Shown here: positions 25,598 to 37,300 of the stretch, piece after piece
How the letters are laid out: the number at the start of each line of letters is the position of its first letter
How positions within the stretch are numbered: the stretch's first letter is position 1
NCBI GenBank assembly: GCA_035524955.1
Contig: DATLFG010000086.1
Location: forward strand, 1 to 64,000
Source of the DNA: CAMLFJ01 sp035524955
GTDB lineage: Bacteria; Methylomirabilota; Methylomirabilia; Rokubacteriales; CSP1-6
Length of the DNA stretch: 64,000 nucleotides
Direction of reading: 5' to 3'
Program-made: the position numbers and the translations under genes
The notes under the pieces: generated by a model
Databases searched by the model: none
What the model saw: only the letters and a program-made list of their open reading frames with translations
What the model was told of the DNA's origin: nothing

Positions 25598-26827
25598 CTA
25601 CGCCACGTCCTCCAGCGCGAAGCCGGCGACGCGCTTGTAGTCATCGGACAGACGCCGGAGCTCGGCGCGGGTGATGTAGCGGTCGAGGTCGTCGAACGGC
25701 ACGTCGCCCACCAGCTCTTCCACGCGACGAATGAGATAGTCCGGTGGATGTTCGCGGTTCGTGCGCACGACCCGGGCGGTCGCGCCCGAGCGCGCGGCCT
25801 CGTAGGCCCGCAGGGCGGCCGCCGGATCGCCCCCTGCGGCGAGGCGATCGGCGAGCGCGCGCGCGTCGAGGATGGCCTGGGCCGCGCCGTTGGAGCCCCG
25901 CGGGTACATCGGATGCGCGGCGTCGCCCAGGAGGGTGACGCGGCCGAACGTCCAGCGATCCACCGGGTCCCGGTCCACCATCGGGTACTCGAAGATGACG
26001 TCCGAGCGGCGGAGCAGGTCGGGGACGTCGAGCCAGTCGAACGCCCAGCCGGCGTAGATGGGCAGGAAGTCCTCGAGCCGTCCCGGCTTGTTCCAGTCGT
26101 TGCGCTCGTACCCCGGCTGCGCGACCTGGGCGGTCCAGTTGATGAGCTGGTGCCCCTCGGCGTCCGCCTCATCGGCGATCGGGTAGATCACGAGATTGCC
26201 GTTCTGGATCGACCCGACGCGCACGTAGCTGCGGCCGGTCAGGAAGGGCTTCGCCCGGGTGACCCCGCGCCAGGTGTTGATCCCGGCGAAGCAGAGCTCC
26301 TCGCCGGGGTAGAAGTGTCGGCGCACGACCGAGTTCACCCCGTCGCAGGCGATGGCGAGGTCGGCGGCGATGGACGCCCGCGCGGCGCCGGTGGCGGCCG
26401 AGCGGAAGTGCAGGGTCACCCCGTGGTCGCCCTGGTCGAGCCCGAGGCACTGATGATCCGCGAGGACGCGGGCGGCGCCGAGCCGCTCCACGGCCGCGCG
26501 CCAGAGGGTCAGGTGGACCCGGGCGCGATGGATGCCCACCTCGGGCACCGGGTAGCCGGCGCCCCGGCCCCGCGGCTCGGAGTAGATGAGCTGGCCGAAG
26601 CGGTTGAAGAAGCAGCTATCGCGGTTCTCGATGCCCTGCCGCGCCAGGGCCTCGCCGAGCCCGAGCGCGGTCAGCTCGCGCATGGCGTGTGGCAGGAGCG
26701 TGATGCCGACGCCCAGCTCTCGCACCTCCGGCGCGCCCTCGTACACGCGGCAGGGAATCCCGCGCTGGTGCAGGGCGAGCGCGAGGACGAGCCCGCCGAT
26801 GCCACCCCCCACGATCGCGATCTCCAT
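25598..26827 (-). CDS. FAD-dependent (group A-type) monooxygenase
   Basis: The 409-residue flavoprotein has the N-terminal Rossmann motif I-V-G-G-G-I-G-G-L, the D-G-type motif A-I-A-C-D-G-V-N-S-V-V-R near residue 165 and the FAD motif L-L-G-D-A-A-H-P-M near residue 297. It lacks membrane segments. Relatives hydroxylate aromatic or other ring substrates with NAD(P)H and O2, for example salicylate-type hydroxylases. It lies immediately upstream of, and probably co-transcribed with, the UGSC gene, but a shared pathway cannot be named. Confidence 0.85.
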   Translation of the reverse strand: MEIAIVGGGIGGLVLALALHQRGIPCRVYEGAPEVRELGVGITLLPHAMRELTALGLGEALARQGIENRDSCFFNRFGQLIYSEPRGRGAGYPVPEVGIHRARVHLTLWRAAVERLGAARVLADHQCLGLDQGDHGVTLHFRSAATGAARASIAADLAIACDGVNSVVRRHFYPGEELCFAGINTWRGVTRAKPFLTGRSYVRVGSIQNGNLVIYPIADEADAEGHQLINWTAQVAQPGYERNDWNKPGRLEDFLPIYAGWAFDWLDVPDLLRRSDVIFEYPMVDRDPVDRWTFGRVTLLGDAAHPMYPRGSNGAAQAILDARALADRLAAGGDPAAALRAYEAARSGATARVVRTNREHPPDYLIRRVEELVGDVPFDDLDRYITRAELRRLSDDYKRVAGFALEDVA

Positions 26828-26948
26828 GTCCTAGATGCCCCGGGACAGGGTATACCACGGCCGGCGGGAACGCTTACCGGACGGGCGCTTCGCCCGAGTG
26901 ATCGCATGCCGGCACGACGGCCGAGGAGGCCCCGGGCGGGCCGCCCGG

Positions 26949-27944
26949 TCAGCGTACGGGTGGGCTATACCGCACCCGGGCGAGCTCGACGATCTCGATG
27001 ATCGTGCCGGGGTGCGTGCGTCCCGAGGCCCGCGCGCCCCGGATGAACTCGGCGCCCGAGTGCAGATAGGGGTTGGGATTGGCCTCGATCAGGTAGACCG
27101 TCTCCTGGGCGAGGCGGAAGTCGACGCGCGCGTAGTCGCGCAGCCCCAGGGCCTGGAAGGCGGTGAGGGCGTAGCGCTCCATGGTCTCGAGGACCGCCTT
27201 GGGGAGCTTCGGGATGCGCACCTTGCTGCCGCGATAGGCGCGCGTGCCCTCGCTCCACTTCACTTCCGTGCCGGCGATCCTCGGGGTGCCCTTGGGCAGG
27301 TGGGAGAGAACCAGCTCCACGGGAGGCAGCGCCTCCGGCGGCGAGTTGCCGACGACGCCCACGTAGATCTCCCGTCCCTCGATATACTGCTCGATGAGGA
27401 TGGGGCCGTTGAACTCGCCGGTGAGCCCGTCGATGCGCTCCATGAGCTCCTTGATGTTGCCGGCGAGCGCATTGAAGCCGATGCCGATGGAGCCGTCCTC
27501 ACGGAGAGGCTTCACGATCACGGGGAACGAGATGTCGTCCGCGTCGAAGTCGAGGCGGCCTCGCCAGAAGACGGCGAATTTCGGGCTGACCACGTTGTGA
27601 AAGCCGAGGATCTTCTTGGCCACCGCCTTGTCCATGGCGAGGGTGAGGCCCCGGGGGCCCGAGCCGGTGTACCGGAGACCGAGCAGGTCGTAGTACGCCG
27701 CGACGTGAGGCTCCTTCGAGTTGTCGTCGCCGAACGACTCCACGAGATTGAAGATCAGATCGGGCCGGAGCTGGCTGAGCGCGCGCAGGCAGTCGGGGGT
27801 GCCGTCGACCGCGATGCCGGTGACGTCGTGGCCGGCGCCCCGCAGGACGTGCGCGACCTCCTGGACGTCCGTCTTGCGCGCAGGCCGCCGGCCCTTGGCC
27901 GGATCGACGGATTCGTCGGCGGCGTGCGCGACGACGATGTTCAT
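26949..27944 (-). CDS. ATP-grasp ligase of the D-alanine-D-alanine ligase type
   Basis: The 331-residue protein has an N-terminal pre-ATP-grasp part, then ATP-grasp motifs: F-P-V-I-V-K-P-L-R-E-D-G-S-I-G-I-G (ATP-binding Lys), I-L-I-E-Q-Y-I-E-G-R-E and L-I-E-A-N-P-N-P-Y-L. It is probably not the house-keeping Ddl because no cell-wall genes are near and its insert regions differ. Its start codon overlaps the stop of the metallopeptidase-like gene upstream (ATGA), so both are coupled. It may join an amino acid to a carboxylate substrate. Confidence 0.7.
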   Translation of the reverse strand: MNIVVAHAADESVDPAKGRRPARKTDVQEVAHVLRGAGHDVTGIAVDGTPDCLRALSQLRPDLIFNLVESFGDDNSKEPHVAAYYDLLGLRYTGSGPRGLTLAMDKAVAKKILGFHNVVSPKFAVFWRGRLDFDADDISFPVIVKPLREDGSIGIGFNALAGNIKELMERIDGLTGEFNGPILIEQYIEGREIYVGVVGNSPPEALPPVELVLSHLPKGTPRIAGTEVKWSEGTRAYRGSKVRIPKLPKAVLETMERYALTAFQALGLRDYARVDFRLAQETVYLIEANPNPYLHSGAEFIRGARASGRTHPGTIIEIVELARVRYSPPVR

Positions 27945-28990
27945 GGGAGGCCGGCGTCCGGGCGTGCGCGCGCCCGCGCGGTGCCGCGCGCGCGAGGCAC
28001 GAAGCTGCCGTGGCTGAGGAAGTTCATGGTCAGGGTGGTCGCGTACGTGGTCAGCTCGACGAGCGTGGTCGCCTCCGTGCCGGCGGGCACCGCGAGGCGG
28101 AGGCGCTCGGTGGTCTCCACCATCCGATCGACGAGCGCGCGCACGACGCTGCGGCGCACCCCCGTCCAGTACTCGATCTTGTTGATGAGGCCGGCGCGGT
28201 GCTCGCGCACGAAGTCCGCGGCCGGCCGCAGACGCCGGCGGCGGCGGACGAACAGGTCGGTGAGATCGTGCTCGAGGGCGACGTCGACGGGCGGCGTCTC
28301 GGCCTCCTGGGACCGGAAGAATTCCTCCACGGTCATGTTCATCTCCTCCACCGTGACGTCGGTGGAGGCCAGCCGCACGATGGGCTCGGTGTCGCCGAGC
28401 TTGCGCGCCACGCGGTCGACGTAGCGGAGCTTGTCCATGGCGGGCCAGCCCTTGTAGCGCTGCCGCCACCGCGAGCGGGGGGTGAGCCACACCGCGAACG
28501 TCTCGGCGAAGTCCTCGTCCGGATGCTTCTGCGCGTACCAGCCTTCCATGTGCCGTACGAAGCCCCGATGGAAGGGGACCGGCCGGTAGCGATCGCGGTA
28601 GGGCCGGTTGAAGGGCCCGAACCGATCGCGCCACTCGGGGGTCTCGAAGAGCTTGTAGGCGTAGTTGAAGGCGTGCCCCGCTTCGTGGCGCAGGTACATG
28701 CGGATCTCGCGGACGTCCTCGAGGTCGTCGAACTGCTTCTCGAGCCGCGAGAGCTGGGCGTCGGCCAGGTAGAACGGGATGCCGATGATGGGCTCCTCGG
28801 ACGGACACCCCCACTCGTCGGTGAAGTAGGTCAACGGGCGGAAGCGGGTGAGCCCCTTGGCCGCGAGCTCGCGGTAGAGGTCGCCGACGTATCGCTCCAT
28901 CGGGGAGCCCTCGAGCTTGAGCCCGAGGCGGCTGATCCGCTCGCCGAGCAAGGGTTTCAGGTCGGGAGCAGCGGTCTCGAACGCGCTCAT
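27941..28990 (-). CDS. Putative zinc-binding metallopeptidase
   Basis: The 349-residue protein contains R-H-E-A-G-H-A-F-N-Y (H-E-x-x-H zincin motif, near residue 108) and H-P-D-E-D-F-A-E-T-F-A-V-W-L (likely third ligand) about 55 residues later. The N-terminal part carries D-E-W-G-C-P. There is no signal peptide, so it is predicted cytosolic. ATG 28990 is chosen; upstream sequence has no conserved features. It is coupled to the ATP-grasp gene. I know of similar putative zinc-binding metallopeptidases only as uncharacterised proteins. Confidence 0.65.
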   Translation of the reverse strand: MSAFETAAPDLKPLLGERISRLGLKLEGSPMERYVGDLYRELAAKGLTRFRPLTYFTDEWGCPSEEPIIGIPFYLADAQLSRLEKQFDDLEDVREIRMYLRHEAGHAFNYAYKLFETPEWRDRFGPFNRPYRDRYRPVPFHRGFVRHMEGWYAQKHPDEDFAETFAVWLTPRSRWRQRYKGWPAMDKLRYVDRVARKLGDTEPIVRLASTDVTVEEMNMTVEEFFRSQEAETPPVDVALEHDLTDLFVRRRRRLRPAADFVREHRAGLINKIEYWTGVRRSVVRALVDRMVETTERLRLAVPAGTEATTLVELTTYATTLTMNFLSHGSFVPRARGTARARARPDAGLP

Positions 28991-29070
28991 GCGGCTCCAT
29001 CGTACCCCACGGCCTCGCGCGGGGGCAGGGGAAGCGCGGCGAGCCTCGGCCGCCCGCGGGCGCATCCCGC

Positions 29071-30940
<1,870 letters not shown>

Positions 30941-30948
<8 letters not shown>

Positions 30949-31108
30949 GGCGGTTCTCCTGCCCCAGCATGTGTGGATCCTCCGCGGCGGGCGGCGCCGG
31001 GCCGCCCAGCAGCCGTCGCAGGTCCCGGGCCACCGCGACGCAGATGACGAGGACGCCCGGTCCGAGGCCGGCGATGCTCGCCCACGTCATCGCGTCCCAG
31101 ACCGTCAC
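30941..31108 (-). CDS. Small single-pass membrane protein next to the symporter
   Basis: The 55-residue ORF starts at GTG 31108, overlapping the symporter stop (GTGA), and ends overlapping the htpG start. One transmembrane helix (G-L-G-P-G-V-L-V-I-C-V-A-V-A) is followed by a basic and Pro-rich tail (R-D-L-R-R-L-L-G-G-P-A-P-P). Overlaps at both ends argue that it is translated. It may be an accessory subunit of the symporter, as with other SSS transporters that have small partners. Confidence 0.6.
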
Positions 31109-32559
31109 GGCCGGCGACCGAGCACGCGGCCCAGGGTGTAGCCCAGCGCCGACACCGGCAGCGCGGCGAAGAGGGCGTACTCGCGGAGCAGCGTCAGCCC
31201 CCCGAGGTCCATCCGGCGCGTCTCCAGGTCGAGGTCCGGCGCCCCCCAGACGTGGAGGACCGTGTAGAAGGCCACGACCGCCGAGAGGCCGGCCCAGGAG
31301 GCCAGCGCGCCGGCGAGCGGCGCCGGCCGGCCGGGGAGCCAGAGGCTGGCCAGCGTCGGCACCAGGAGGGTGGACGTCAGGATCGTGGCCATGAACGCCC
31401 ACGCCTCCTTGATGCGCTCGAAGTAGAGGCCGAGCGCCACGCACACGACGGCGGAGAACAGCATGGCGCCGCGCGTGTAGCGGATGAGCGTGCGGTCGTC
31501 GAGCTCGCGCCGGACCAGCGGGCGGTAGATGTCGTAGACGAGGTTGCCGGCCGCGATGAGCAGGTACGAGTCCACCGTCGACATGGCGGCGGCCAGACAG
31601 CCTCCGAGGAACAGACCCGAGACGCCGAGCGGCAGGTAGAGCGGAACGAGTCGGAGCAGCACCTGGTCGCGCGGGATGTCCGGGGGCAGCACCCCGGTCG
31701 CCATCATCGCGCCGCCCGCCATGCCCACCGCGGTGGTCGCCCAGTCGTAGGCGGCCCAGACGAGGACACCCCAGAGGAAGGCGTTCCGGATCGCCGCGGT
31801 GTCGCGCGCGGCCAGCATTCGCTGGTAGAAGAGCGGCTCCACCAGCACGCTCACCGCGGTGAGCGCGTAGGCGGCGGTGTACAGCGGCGGGGCCGAGCCG
31901 AGCGGCGCGAAGGCGTCCTCGCCGAGCGCCGCCCGCACGCCCTCGAACCCGCCCACCGCGCCCAGGATGAACGGGAGCGCCACCGCCAGCGACACGCACA
32001 TGATCGCGAACTGCACGGTGTCGGTCAGCACGTCCGCCCAGGCGCCCCCCAGGGAGACGTACAGGACGCAGACCGCGCCACCGAGGCAGGCGCCGAGCCA
32101 GAGCGGGAGGCCGAACAGCACCTCGCCCATGGCCGCGAGTCCCATGATGGCCAGGACGGGCAGCGCATAGAGGAACGAGGCGATCGCCGCCGCCAGCTGC
32201 GTGGAGCGCCCGTAGTGCTGACCGAGCAGGTCGGCGAGCGAGAGCGCGTCCATGCCGCGCAGCCGCCGGGCCAGCAGCAGCGCCGCCACGAGCAGGGCCA
32301 GGGTATACGGGCGCCCATAGGTGAACCAGACCACCACCCCCTCCCGCGACGCGTCCCCGCTGTCGCCGAAGAGCGCATCGAGGCCGTAGTACGAGGAGAC
32401 GAGCGCGCAGATGAGGATCGGCGTCGTGAGGGAGCGCCCGGCGAGGAAGAAATCCCGGTAAGCCTTGACTCGCCCGGCGAGGAGAAAGCCGGCCGCGATC
32501 ATCGCGACGAGGTAGACCGCGACGACAGCTAGATCCACGGGATGCAGGGACAGCGTCAT
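31105..32559 (-). CDS. Sodium:solute symporter (SSS family)
   Basis: The 484-residue protein has about 12-13 hydrophobic segments. SSS landmarks: A-G-R-V-K-A-Y-R-D-F-F-L-A-G-R near residue 27, G-L-D-A-L-F-G-D-S-G-D near 60, and A-A-A-M-S-T-V-D-S-Y-L-L-I-A-A-G-N near 315. The last carries the conserved Ser residues of the Na+ site. Substrate is not determinable; the family imports sugars, amino acids, carboxylates and choline-like solutes. ATG 32559 starts just before the first helix. Confidence 0.85.
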   Translation of the reverse strand: MTLSLHPVDLAVVAVYLVAMIAAGFLLAGRVKAYRDFFLAGRSLTTPILICALVSSYYGLDALFGDSGDASREGVVVWFTYGRPYTLALLVAALLLARRLRGMDALSLADLLGQHYGRSTQLAAAIASFLYALPVLAIMGLAAMGEVLFGLPLWLGACLGGAVCVLYVSLGGAWADVLTDTVQFAIMCVSLAVALPFILGAVGGFEGVRAALGEDAFAPLGSAPPLYTAAYALTAVSVLVEPLFYQRMLAARDTAAIRNAFLWGVLVWAAYDWATTAVGMAGGAMMATGVLPPDIPRDQVLLRLVPLYLPLGVSGLFLGGCLAAAMSTVDSYLLIAAGNLVYDIYRPLVRRELDDRTLIRYTRGAMLFSAVVCVALGLYFERIKEAWAFMATILTSTLLVPTLASLWLPGRPAPLAGALASWAGLSAVVAFYTVLHVWGAPDLDLETRRMDLGGLTLLREYALFAALPVSALGYTLGRVLGRRP

Positions 32560-32828
32560 CGCGCCGGGCCACCCTCCGAGGGTGCCGTATGGTAGGCGGG
32601 CGGGCGCGGCCAGACAAGCCCCGGAAGGCCGCCCGCGCGTCCGCGGCCGCACGGCGGAACCGCCGCAACTGCCGAAACCGACCAAACCGCCGAGCCGTCC
32701 CGGCCCGACCGCCGCCGTGCAAGTGCCCGTCATCATGTCCGTTCCGTCCGGCACGCCCCTTGCCACTGTCGTCCGACGTGGGAGCCGGGACGAGAGCACC
32801 GGGTCCCGCGGAAAGGGAGGACGACAAC

Positions 32829-33392
32829 ATGGCGACCATCGAGACGGGCAAGCAGATCAACGGGCTGGACGTGGGCGCGCTGACGGAGGTCATGCGCGAG
32901 ATCGAGCGGGACCCGGCCAAGGGCCAGGTGGAGTTCCGGGTGCGCTCGGAGTGGAAGGGGCAGACCCGGAGCCGGGCGTCGGTGGAGTCCTACTCGATCG
33001 GCGGGCAGGAGGTGCACCGGCACTTCACCATCGACGCCGACGAGCCCTTCGAGCTGCTGGGGCGCAACACCGCCCCCAACCCGCAGGAGCTCCTCATGAC
33101 CGCGCTCAATGCGTGCATCACGGTCGGATACGTCGCGGGGGCATCCATGAAGGGCATCGTGCTGGAGAAGGTCGAGATCGAGACGTCCGGCCGCCTCGAC
33201 CTGCGCGGCTTCCTCGGCATCGATCCCGCGGTGGCGCCCGGCTACGACACGATCCACTACGTGGTCCGGATCAAGGGGGCGGGGACCCCGGAGCAGTTCC
33301 AGGAGATCCACGACACCGTCGCGAGGACCTCGCCGAACCACTTCAATATCTCGCGGCCCGTCAAGATCGACGCCCGCCTGCTGGTGGAGTGA
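32829..33392 (+). CDS. OsmC-family protein
   Basis: The 187-residue cytosolic protein has the OsmC core: P-N-P-Q-E-L-L-M-T-A-L-N-A-C-I-T-V-G-Y near residue 87, with the N-terminal helix of the fold before it. Only one of the two redox Cys residues of true OsmC/Ohr proteins is evident, so peroxidase activity is uncertain. GGGAGGACGACAAC lies before ATG 32829. It is 29 bp upstream of the ferritin-like gene and likely in one operon with it. Confidence 0.8.
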   Translation: MATIETGKQINGLDVGALTEVMREIERDPAKGQVEFRVRSEWKGQTRSRASVESYSIGGQEVHRHFTIDADEPFELLGRNTAPNPQELLMTALNACITVGYVAGASMKGIVLEKVEIETSGRLDLRGFLGIDPAVAPGYDTIHYVVRIKGAGTPEQFQEIHDTVARTSPNHFNISRPVKIDARLLVE

Positions 33393-33421
33393 ACCGACCA
33401 ACCCGACAAGGAGCGAGCCAC

Positions 33422-34342
33422 ATGAGCACGTACTCGTACGCGGAGTGCCTGAAGAACTCGTACCGGGTGAACTGGAAGATCAGCGACGTCATCGGCGGCC
33501 GCCACTTCGATACCGGGCGCCGCTGGCTGCCGGGCCGCCTCTCCGGGGCCGCCCGCATCGCCTGCCTCACGCCCGACGAGAAGATGGCGCTCAACCACGT
33601 GGAGATGGGGGCCTACGCCCACCTCTTCGGCTACGTCGAGGAGTTCATCGCTCCCCGCATGGTCGCCCTCGCCCGGGACTTCGAGCTCGACGATCGGGAG
33701 GCGTTCGACGCGCTGACCAACTTCGCGGCCGAGGAGGTCAAGCACATGACCCTCTTCCGCGAGGTGCGCGCCGCGGTGGACGACGCGGTCGGCGTGCCGG
33801 TCGGCCTGCTCTCCGGCGCCCAGGACGTGGCCCGCGTCGTCCTCAGCAAGAACACCGGCGCGATGCTGCTGCTCACCGCGGCCATCGAGTGGTTCACCCA
33901 GCTGCACTACCTCACGTGCTTCAAGGACGACGAGTCCCTGGACCCGTTCACCAAGCACATCTTCAAGTCGCACTGGCTCGAGGAGTCCCAGCATGCTCGC
34001 ATGGACCACCTCGAGACGCTGCGCGCCTTCCGGGGCATGCCGGAGGCGGAGAAGGATCGGGCGATCGACGACCTCATCACCCTGGTGGGCGCGGTGGACG
34101 GCCTCCTCGAGACGCAGGCGCGGCTCGACGTGGAGACCCTGCAGCGGGTCCTGGGGCGCGTGCTGGACCGGAGCGAGCAGCAGGAGGTGCTGGCCGGCGT
34201 GCTGGCCGCCAAGCGGTACACCTTCATCGAGAGCGGTGTCACCCACCCGAACTTCCAGGAGCTGTTCGGCCTGGTGGCGACGCCGGCCCAGCATCGGAAG
34301 GTCCAGGAGGCCCTGGGCGGGCTGCTCATCGGGGCCGCCTGA
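33422..34342 (+). CDS. Ferritin-like diiron protein (AurF-like)
   Basis: The 306-residue helical protein shows the E/x-x-H signatures of diiron four-helix-bundle proteins: A-L-N-H-V-E-M-G-A-Y near residue 58, A-A-E-E-V-K-H-M-T near 103, E-W-F-T-Q-L-H near 160 and L-E-E-S-Q-H-A-R-M-D-H near 187. Family members act as oxygenases, oxidases or iron stores. Pairing with OsmC suggests a role in oxidative stress, an inference from context only. An AAGGAGCGAGCCAC sequence precedes ATG 33422. Confidence 0.7.
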   Translation: MSTYSYAECLKNSYRVNWKISDVIGGRHFDTGRRWLPGRLSGAARIACLTPDEKMALNHVEMGAYAHLFGYVEEFIAPRMVALARDFELDDREAFDALTNFAAEEVKHMTLFREVRAAVDDAVGVPVGLLSGAQDVARVVLSKNTGAMLLLTAAIEWFTQLHYLTCFKDDESLDPFTKHIFKSHWLEESQHARMDHLETLRAFRGMPEAEKDRAIDDLITLVGAVDGLLETQARLDVETLQRVLGRVLDRSEQQEVLAGVLAAKRYTFIESGVTHPNFQELFGLVATPAQHRKVQEALGGLLIGAA

Positions 34343-34347
34343 CGCGC

Positions 34348-34385
34348 ACGCGCCCCTCTTCCTCGCCGGGGGGAGAGGGGCGCGT
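34348..34385. terminator. Strong hairpin between convergent genes
   Basis: Bases 34,348-34,359 pair perfectly with 34,374-34,385 (12-bp GC-rich stem, 14-nt loop), just after the ferritin-like gene and before the end of the convergent regulator gene. No U-tract follows, so it may act as a bidirectional stop or as an RNA-protecting hairpin. Confidence 0.55.
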
Positions 34386-34397
34386 GTCTCGGGGGCG

Positions 34398-37300
34398 TCA
34401 GGCGTCGTCGGGCGGGACGGGCATGGCGAGGGCGGTCAGCAGCCGTCGCGCGGCGTCCCGGTGCTCACCGGCCGCGCGCTCCGCGTCTGGCCCGCCGAGC
34501 CGGGCCAGCGCCAGGTGGGCCCGGGCCGCCAGCGGGCGCATCTCGAGATCGAGCGCGAGCGTGAGCGCCTGCCGAAGGAGACCGGTGGCCGCCGCGACGG
34601 AGTCTCGCTGGGCCTCGACCTCGCCCCCGACGTAGAGGGCCCAGGCCTCGTACCCCCGCTCGCCCCGCTGCCGGCTCAAGCGCAGGGCCAGGTCGGCCAG
34701 GCGTCGCGCCTCGTCCGGCCGCCCGGCGAGCAGGTGGGCGTGCGAGAGCCAGGCCACCCACTGGGAGTGGCCGAAGAGGAACGGTAGAGCCTGCGCGCGC
34801 TCGACGGCGCGCTCGAGCAGGTCCAGGCCCTCGGACGAGCGGCCCGACAGGACCAGCGCGTATCCCTGCAGCGCGGCCGCCCAGGGGAACCAGGTCGGCA
34901 GGCCGCGCGCCTCGATGAGATCGAGCGCGCCGGCGAGGGCGTGCGTCGCCTCCTCGAGGCGGCCCTGGACGAGATGGGTGTGGCCGAGGGCGACGTGGGC
35001 GAGGGCGAGGCCGAACGGCAGGTCGAGCGCGCGCGTCTGCTCGGCCGATTCCGTCGCCAGCCGCGCGGCCTCCCCGAACTCGCCCAGGTCGGCCAGACAG
35101 AACGCGGCCATGCTCCGCGCGTAGAAGGACGGAGGCATCGCCTGCCCGAGGCGCTCGCGCGCGAGATCCCCGGTCAGCGCCCCGATCGCCTCGCGGAAGA
35201 GGACCACGGCCCGCCGGTAGTCGCCCCGCTCCCGCAAGGCGTGGGCGAGCGGCGTTCTCGCCGAGGCCCGCAACCCGACCTCTCCCACCGCCTCGGCCGC
35301 GGCCAGCGCCCGCTGGCCCACCGCCAGCGCCTCGGCGGGCTCGCCGGCAAAGAGGTGGGTGATGGTCAGGTAGGTCCACACCCAGGCCAGCCGGGCCTGG
35401 TCGCCGAGGGCGGCCGCGAGGCTCTCGGCCTCGCGGAGATAGCCCGCGATCCGCCGCAGCTCGCCGAGCTGCAGCAGCGCGCTGCGGACGGCGAGGCGGA
35501 TGTCGACCGCCTCGGCGAGCGTCTCCGGGCTCTCCGGCAGGTGCGCGAGCGCGGCGAGGGCGTGCTCGAAGGACTCGACCGCCTCGCGGTTCGCCGAGCG
35601 GTCGAACGCCCGCGTGCCCGCCCGGTGAGCGTAGCGCACGGCCGCCGGCCACAGCTCGCCGCGCATCGCGTGGTACGCGAGCCGCTCGATATGCTCGCCC
35701 AGGCGGTCCGGATAGAGCTCCTCGATCGCCCGCACGATGCGCGCGTGCAGCGCGCGCCGCCGGCCGGGCGCGACCCGGCCGTACGCCACGTCCTGGGTGA
35801 GCGCGTGCTTGAAGGTGTGCTCGAGCTCCGGGAACCCCCGTGTCTCGCGGAGGAACTCGGCGGCCTGGAGGCCGCGCAGCTCGTCGGCGAGGGGTTCCTC
35901 CGGGCGGCCGGTGACCGCGCGGAGCAGGGGAAACGGCACGGTCCGTCCGATGACCGCGGCCACCTCGAGCACGTGTCGGAGGCCCTCGTCGAGGCGCTCG
36001 GTGCGGGCCAGGATGACCTCCTGCACGGTGTCGGGAACCGCCACGTGGTCCAGACCGGCCGCGAGCTCCGCTGGATCGCTTGCGGGCTTCACCGCGCCCA
36101 GCTCCTGCAGCGAGCGCACCAGCTCCTCGATGAAGAAGGGATTACCCTCCGCCTTGTCGAGGATGAGTCGCTGCAGCGCCGGGGGAATCTCGACGGCCCC
36201 CAGCAGACCGCCCGCGATCCGGAGGCTCTCCTCCCTCGACAGCGAGGACAGCGCGATCGCCGTGTGGTGGCTCCAGCCGGCGAACATGGCGCGAGAGCCG
36301 GGCCGGCACGTCACCAGGACAAGGAGGCGCCGGGCCGAGCTGCCGCTCGCCAGGCGCGTGATCCAGTCCTCGGTGGCCGGGTCGCACCAGTGCAGGTCTT
36401 CCAGGACCACCACGTGCGGCCGCAGCTCTGCGCCTCGCTCCGCCAGCCGATGCGTGGCGCGGACGATCGCCGCGTGCCGGCGCTTGGGGTCCATCGCGAG
36501 GACGCCGGGATCGCCCGGATCCAGCGACAGCAGGTAGCGCAGGAGCGGGCGGGTCTCGTCCGTATGGGGGCCCAGGTGGCGTAGTGCGCGCTCGAGCTTC
36601 TCTCCCACCACGCTCTCGGGGTCCGTGTCGCCGATGCGGAACGCGCGCCGGAGCATGTCGATGACCGGATGGAACGGCATCGCCCGCCCGAAGGAGAGCG
36701 CCTGCCCTTCGATCCAGGTCGCCTCGCGGCCGAGCCGGCGCTGGAGCTCGCGCAGGAGGCGCGACTTGCCGATGCCGGCCTCCCCGACGATGGTCACGAC
36801 CTGCCCCTGTCCGCCCGCCGTCAGCTCGAAGCACTCGCGCAGGAGCCGCAGCTCGCGCTCCCGGCCGACGAAGCGGGTCCGTCCGGCCTCGGCGTGCTGG
36901 ATCACCCGGCACGCCCCCGCCGCGGCGCCGCCCGCCGTCTCGAGCGGCGCCAGCTCGAACCGTCGGGCCAGGAACCGGCTCGCGCCGGCGCTCGCCGCGA
37001 CGCTGCCGGCCGGGATCAGCTCGAGCAGCGGCTCGAGCAGGTGGGCGGCTTCGCGCCGGGCCACGGGATCGACGTGGAGTGTCGTGCCCGTCCGGGTCAC
37101 CGGCAACAACGCGGTATGCAGCACCACCTTGACCGGGGCCTCCGCCCCGGCGCCGTCCCTCGCGCGGGCGGCGAACGTCCGCACCGCGAGCGCCGCATAC
37201 GCCGCGCGGCGCGGGGCGTCCTCGTCCGGCTCGATCCCGAAGGCTGCCACCAGGTCGGCCGGACCGAGCTCCTCGATTCGCCCCCCGAAGCTGCGAACCT

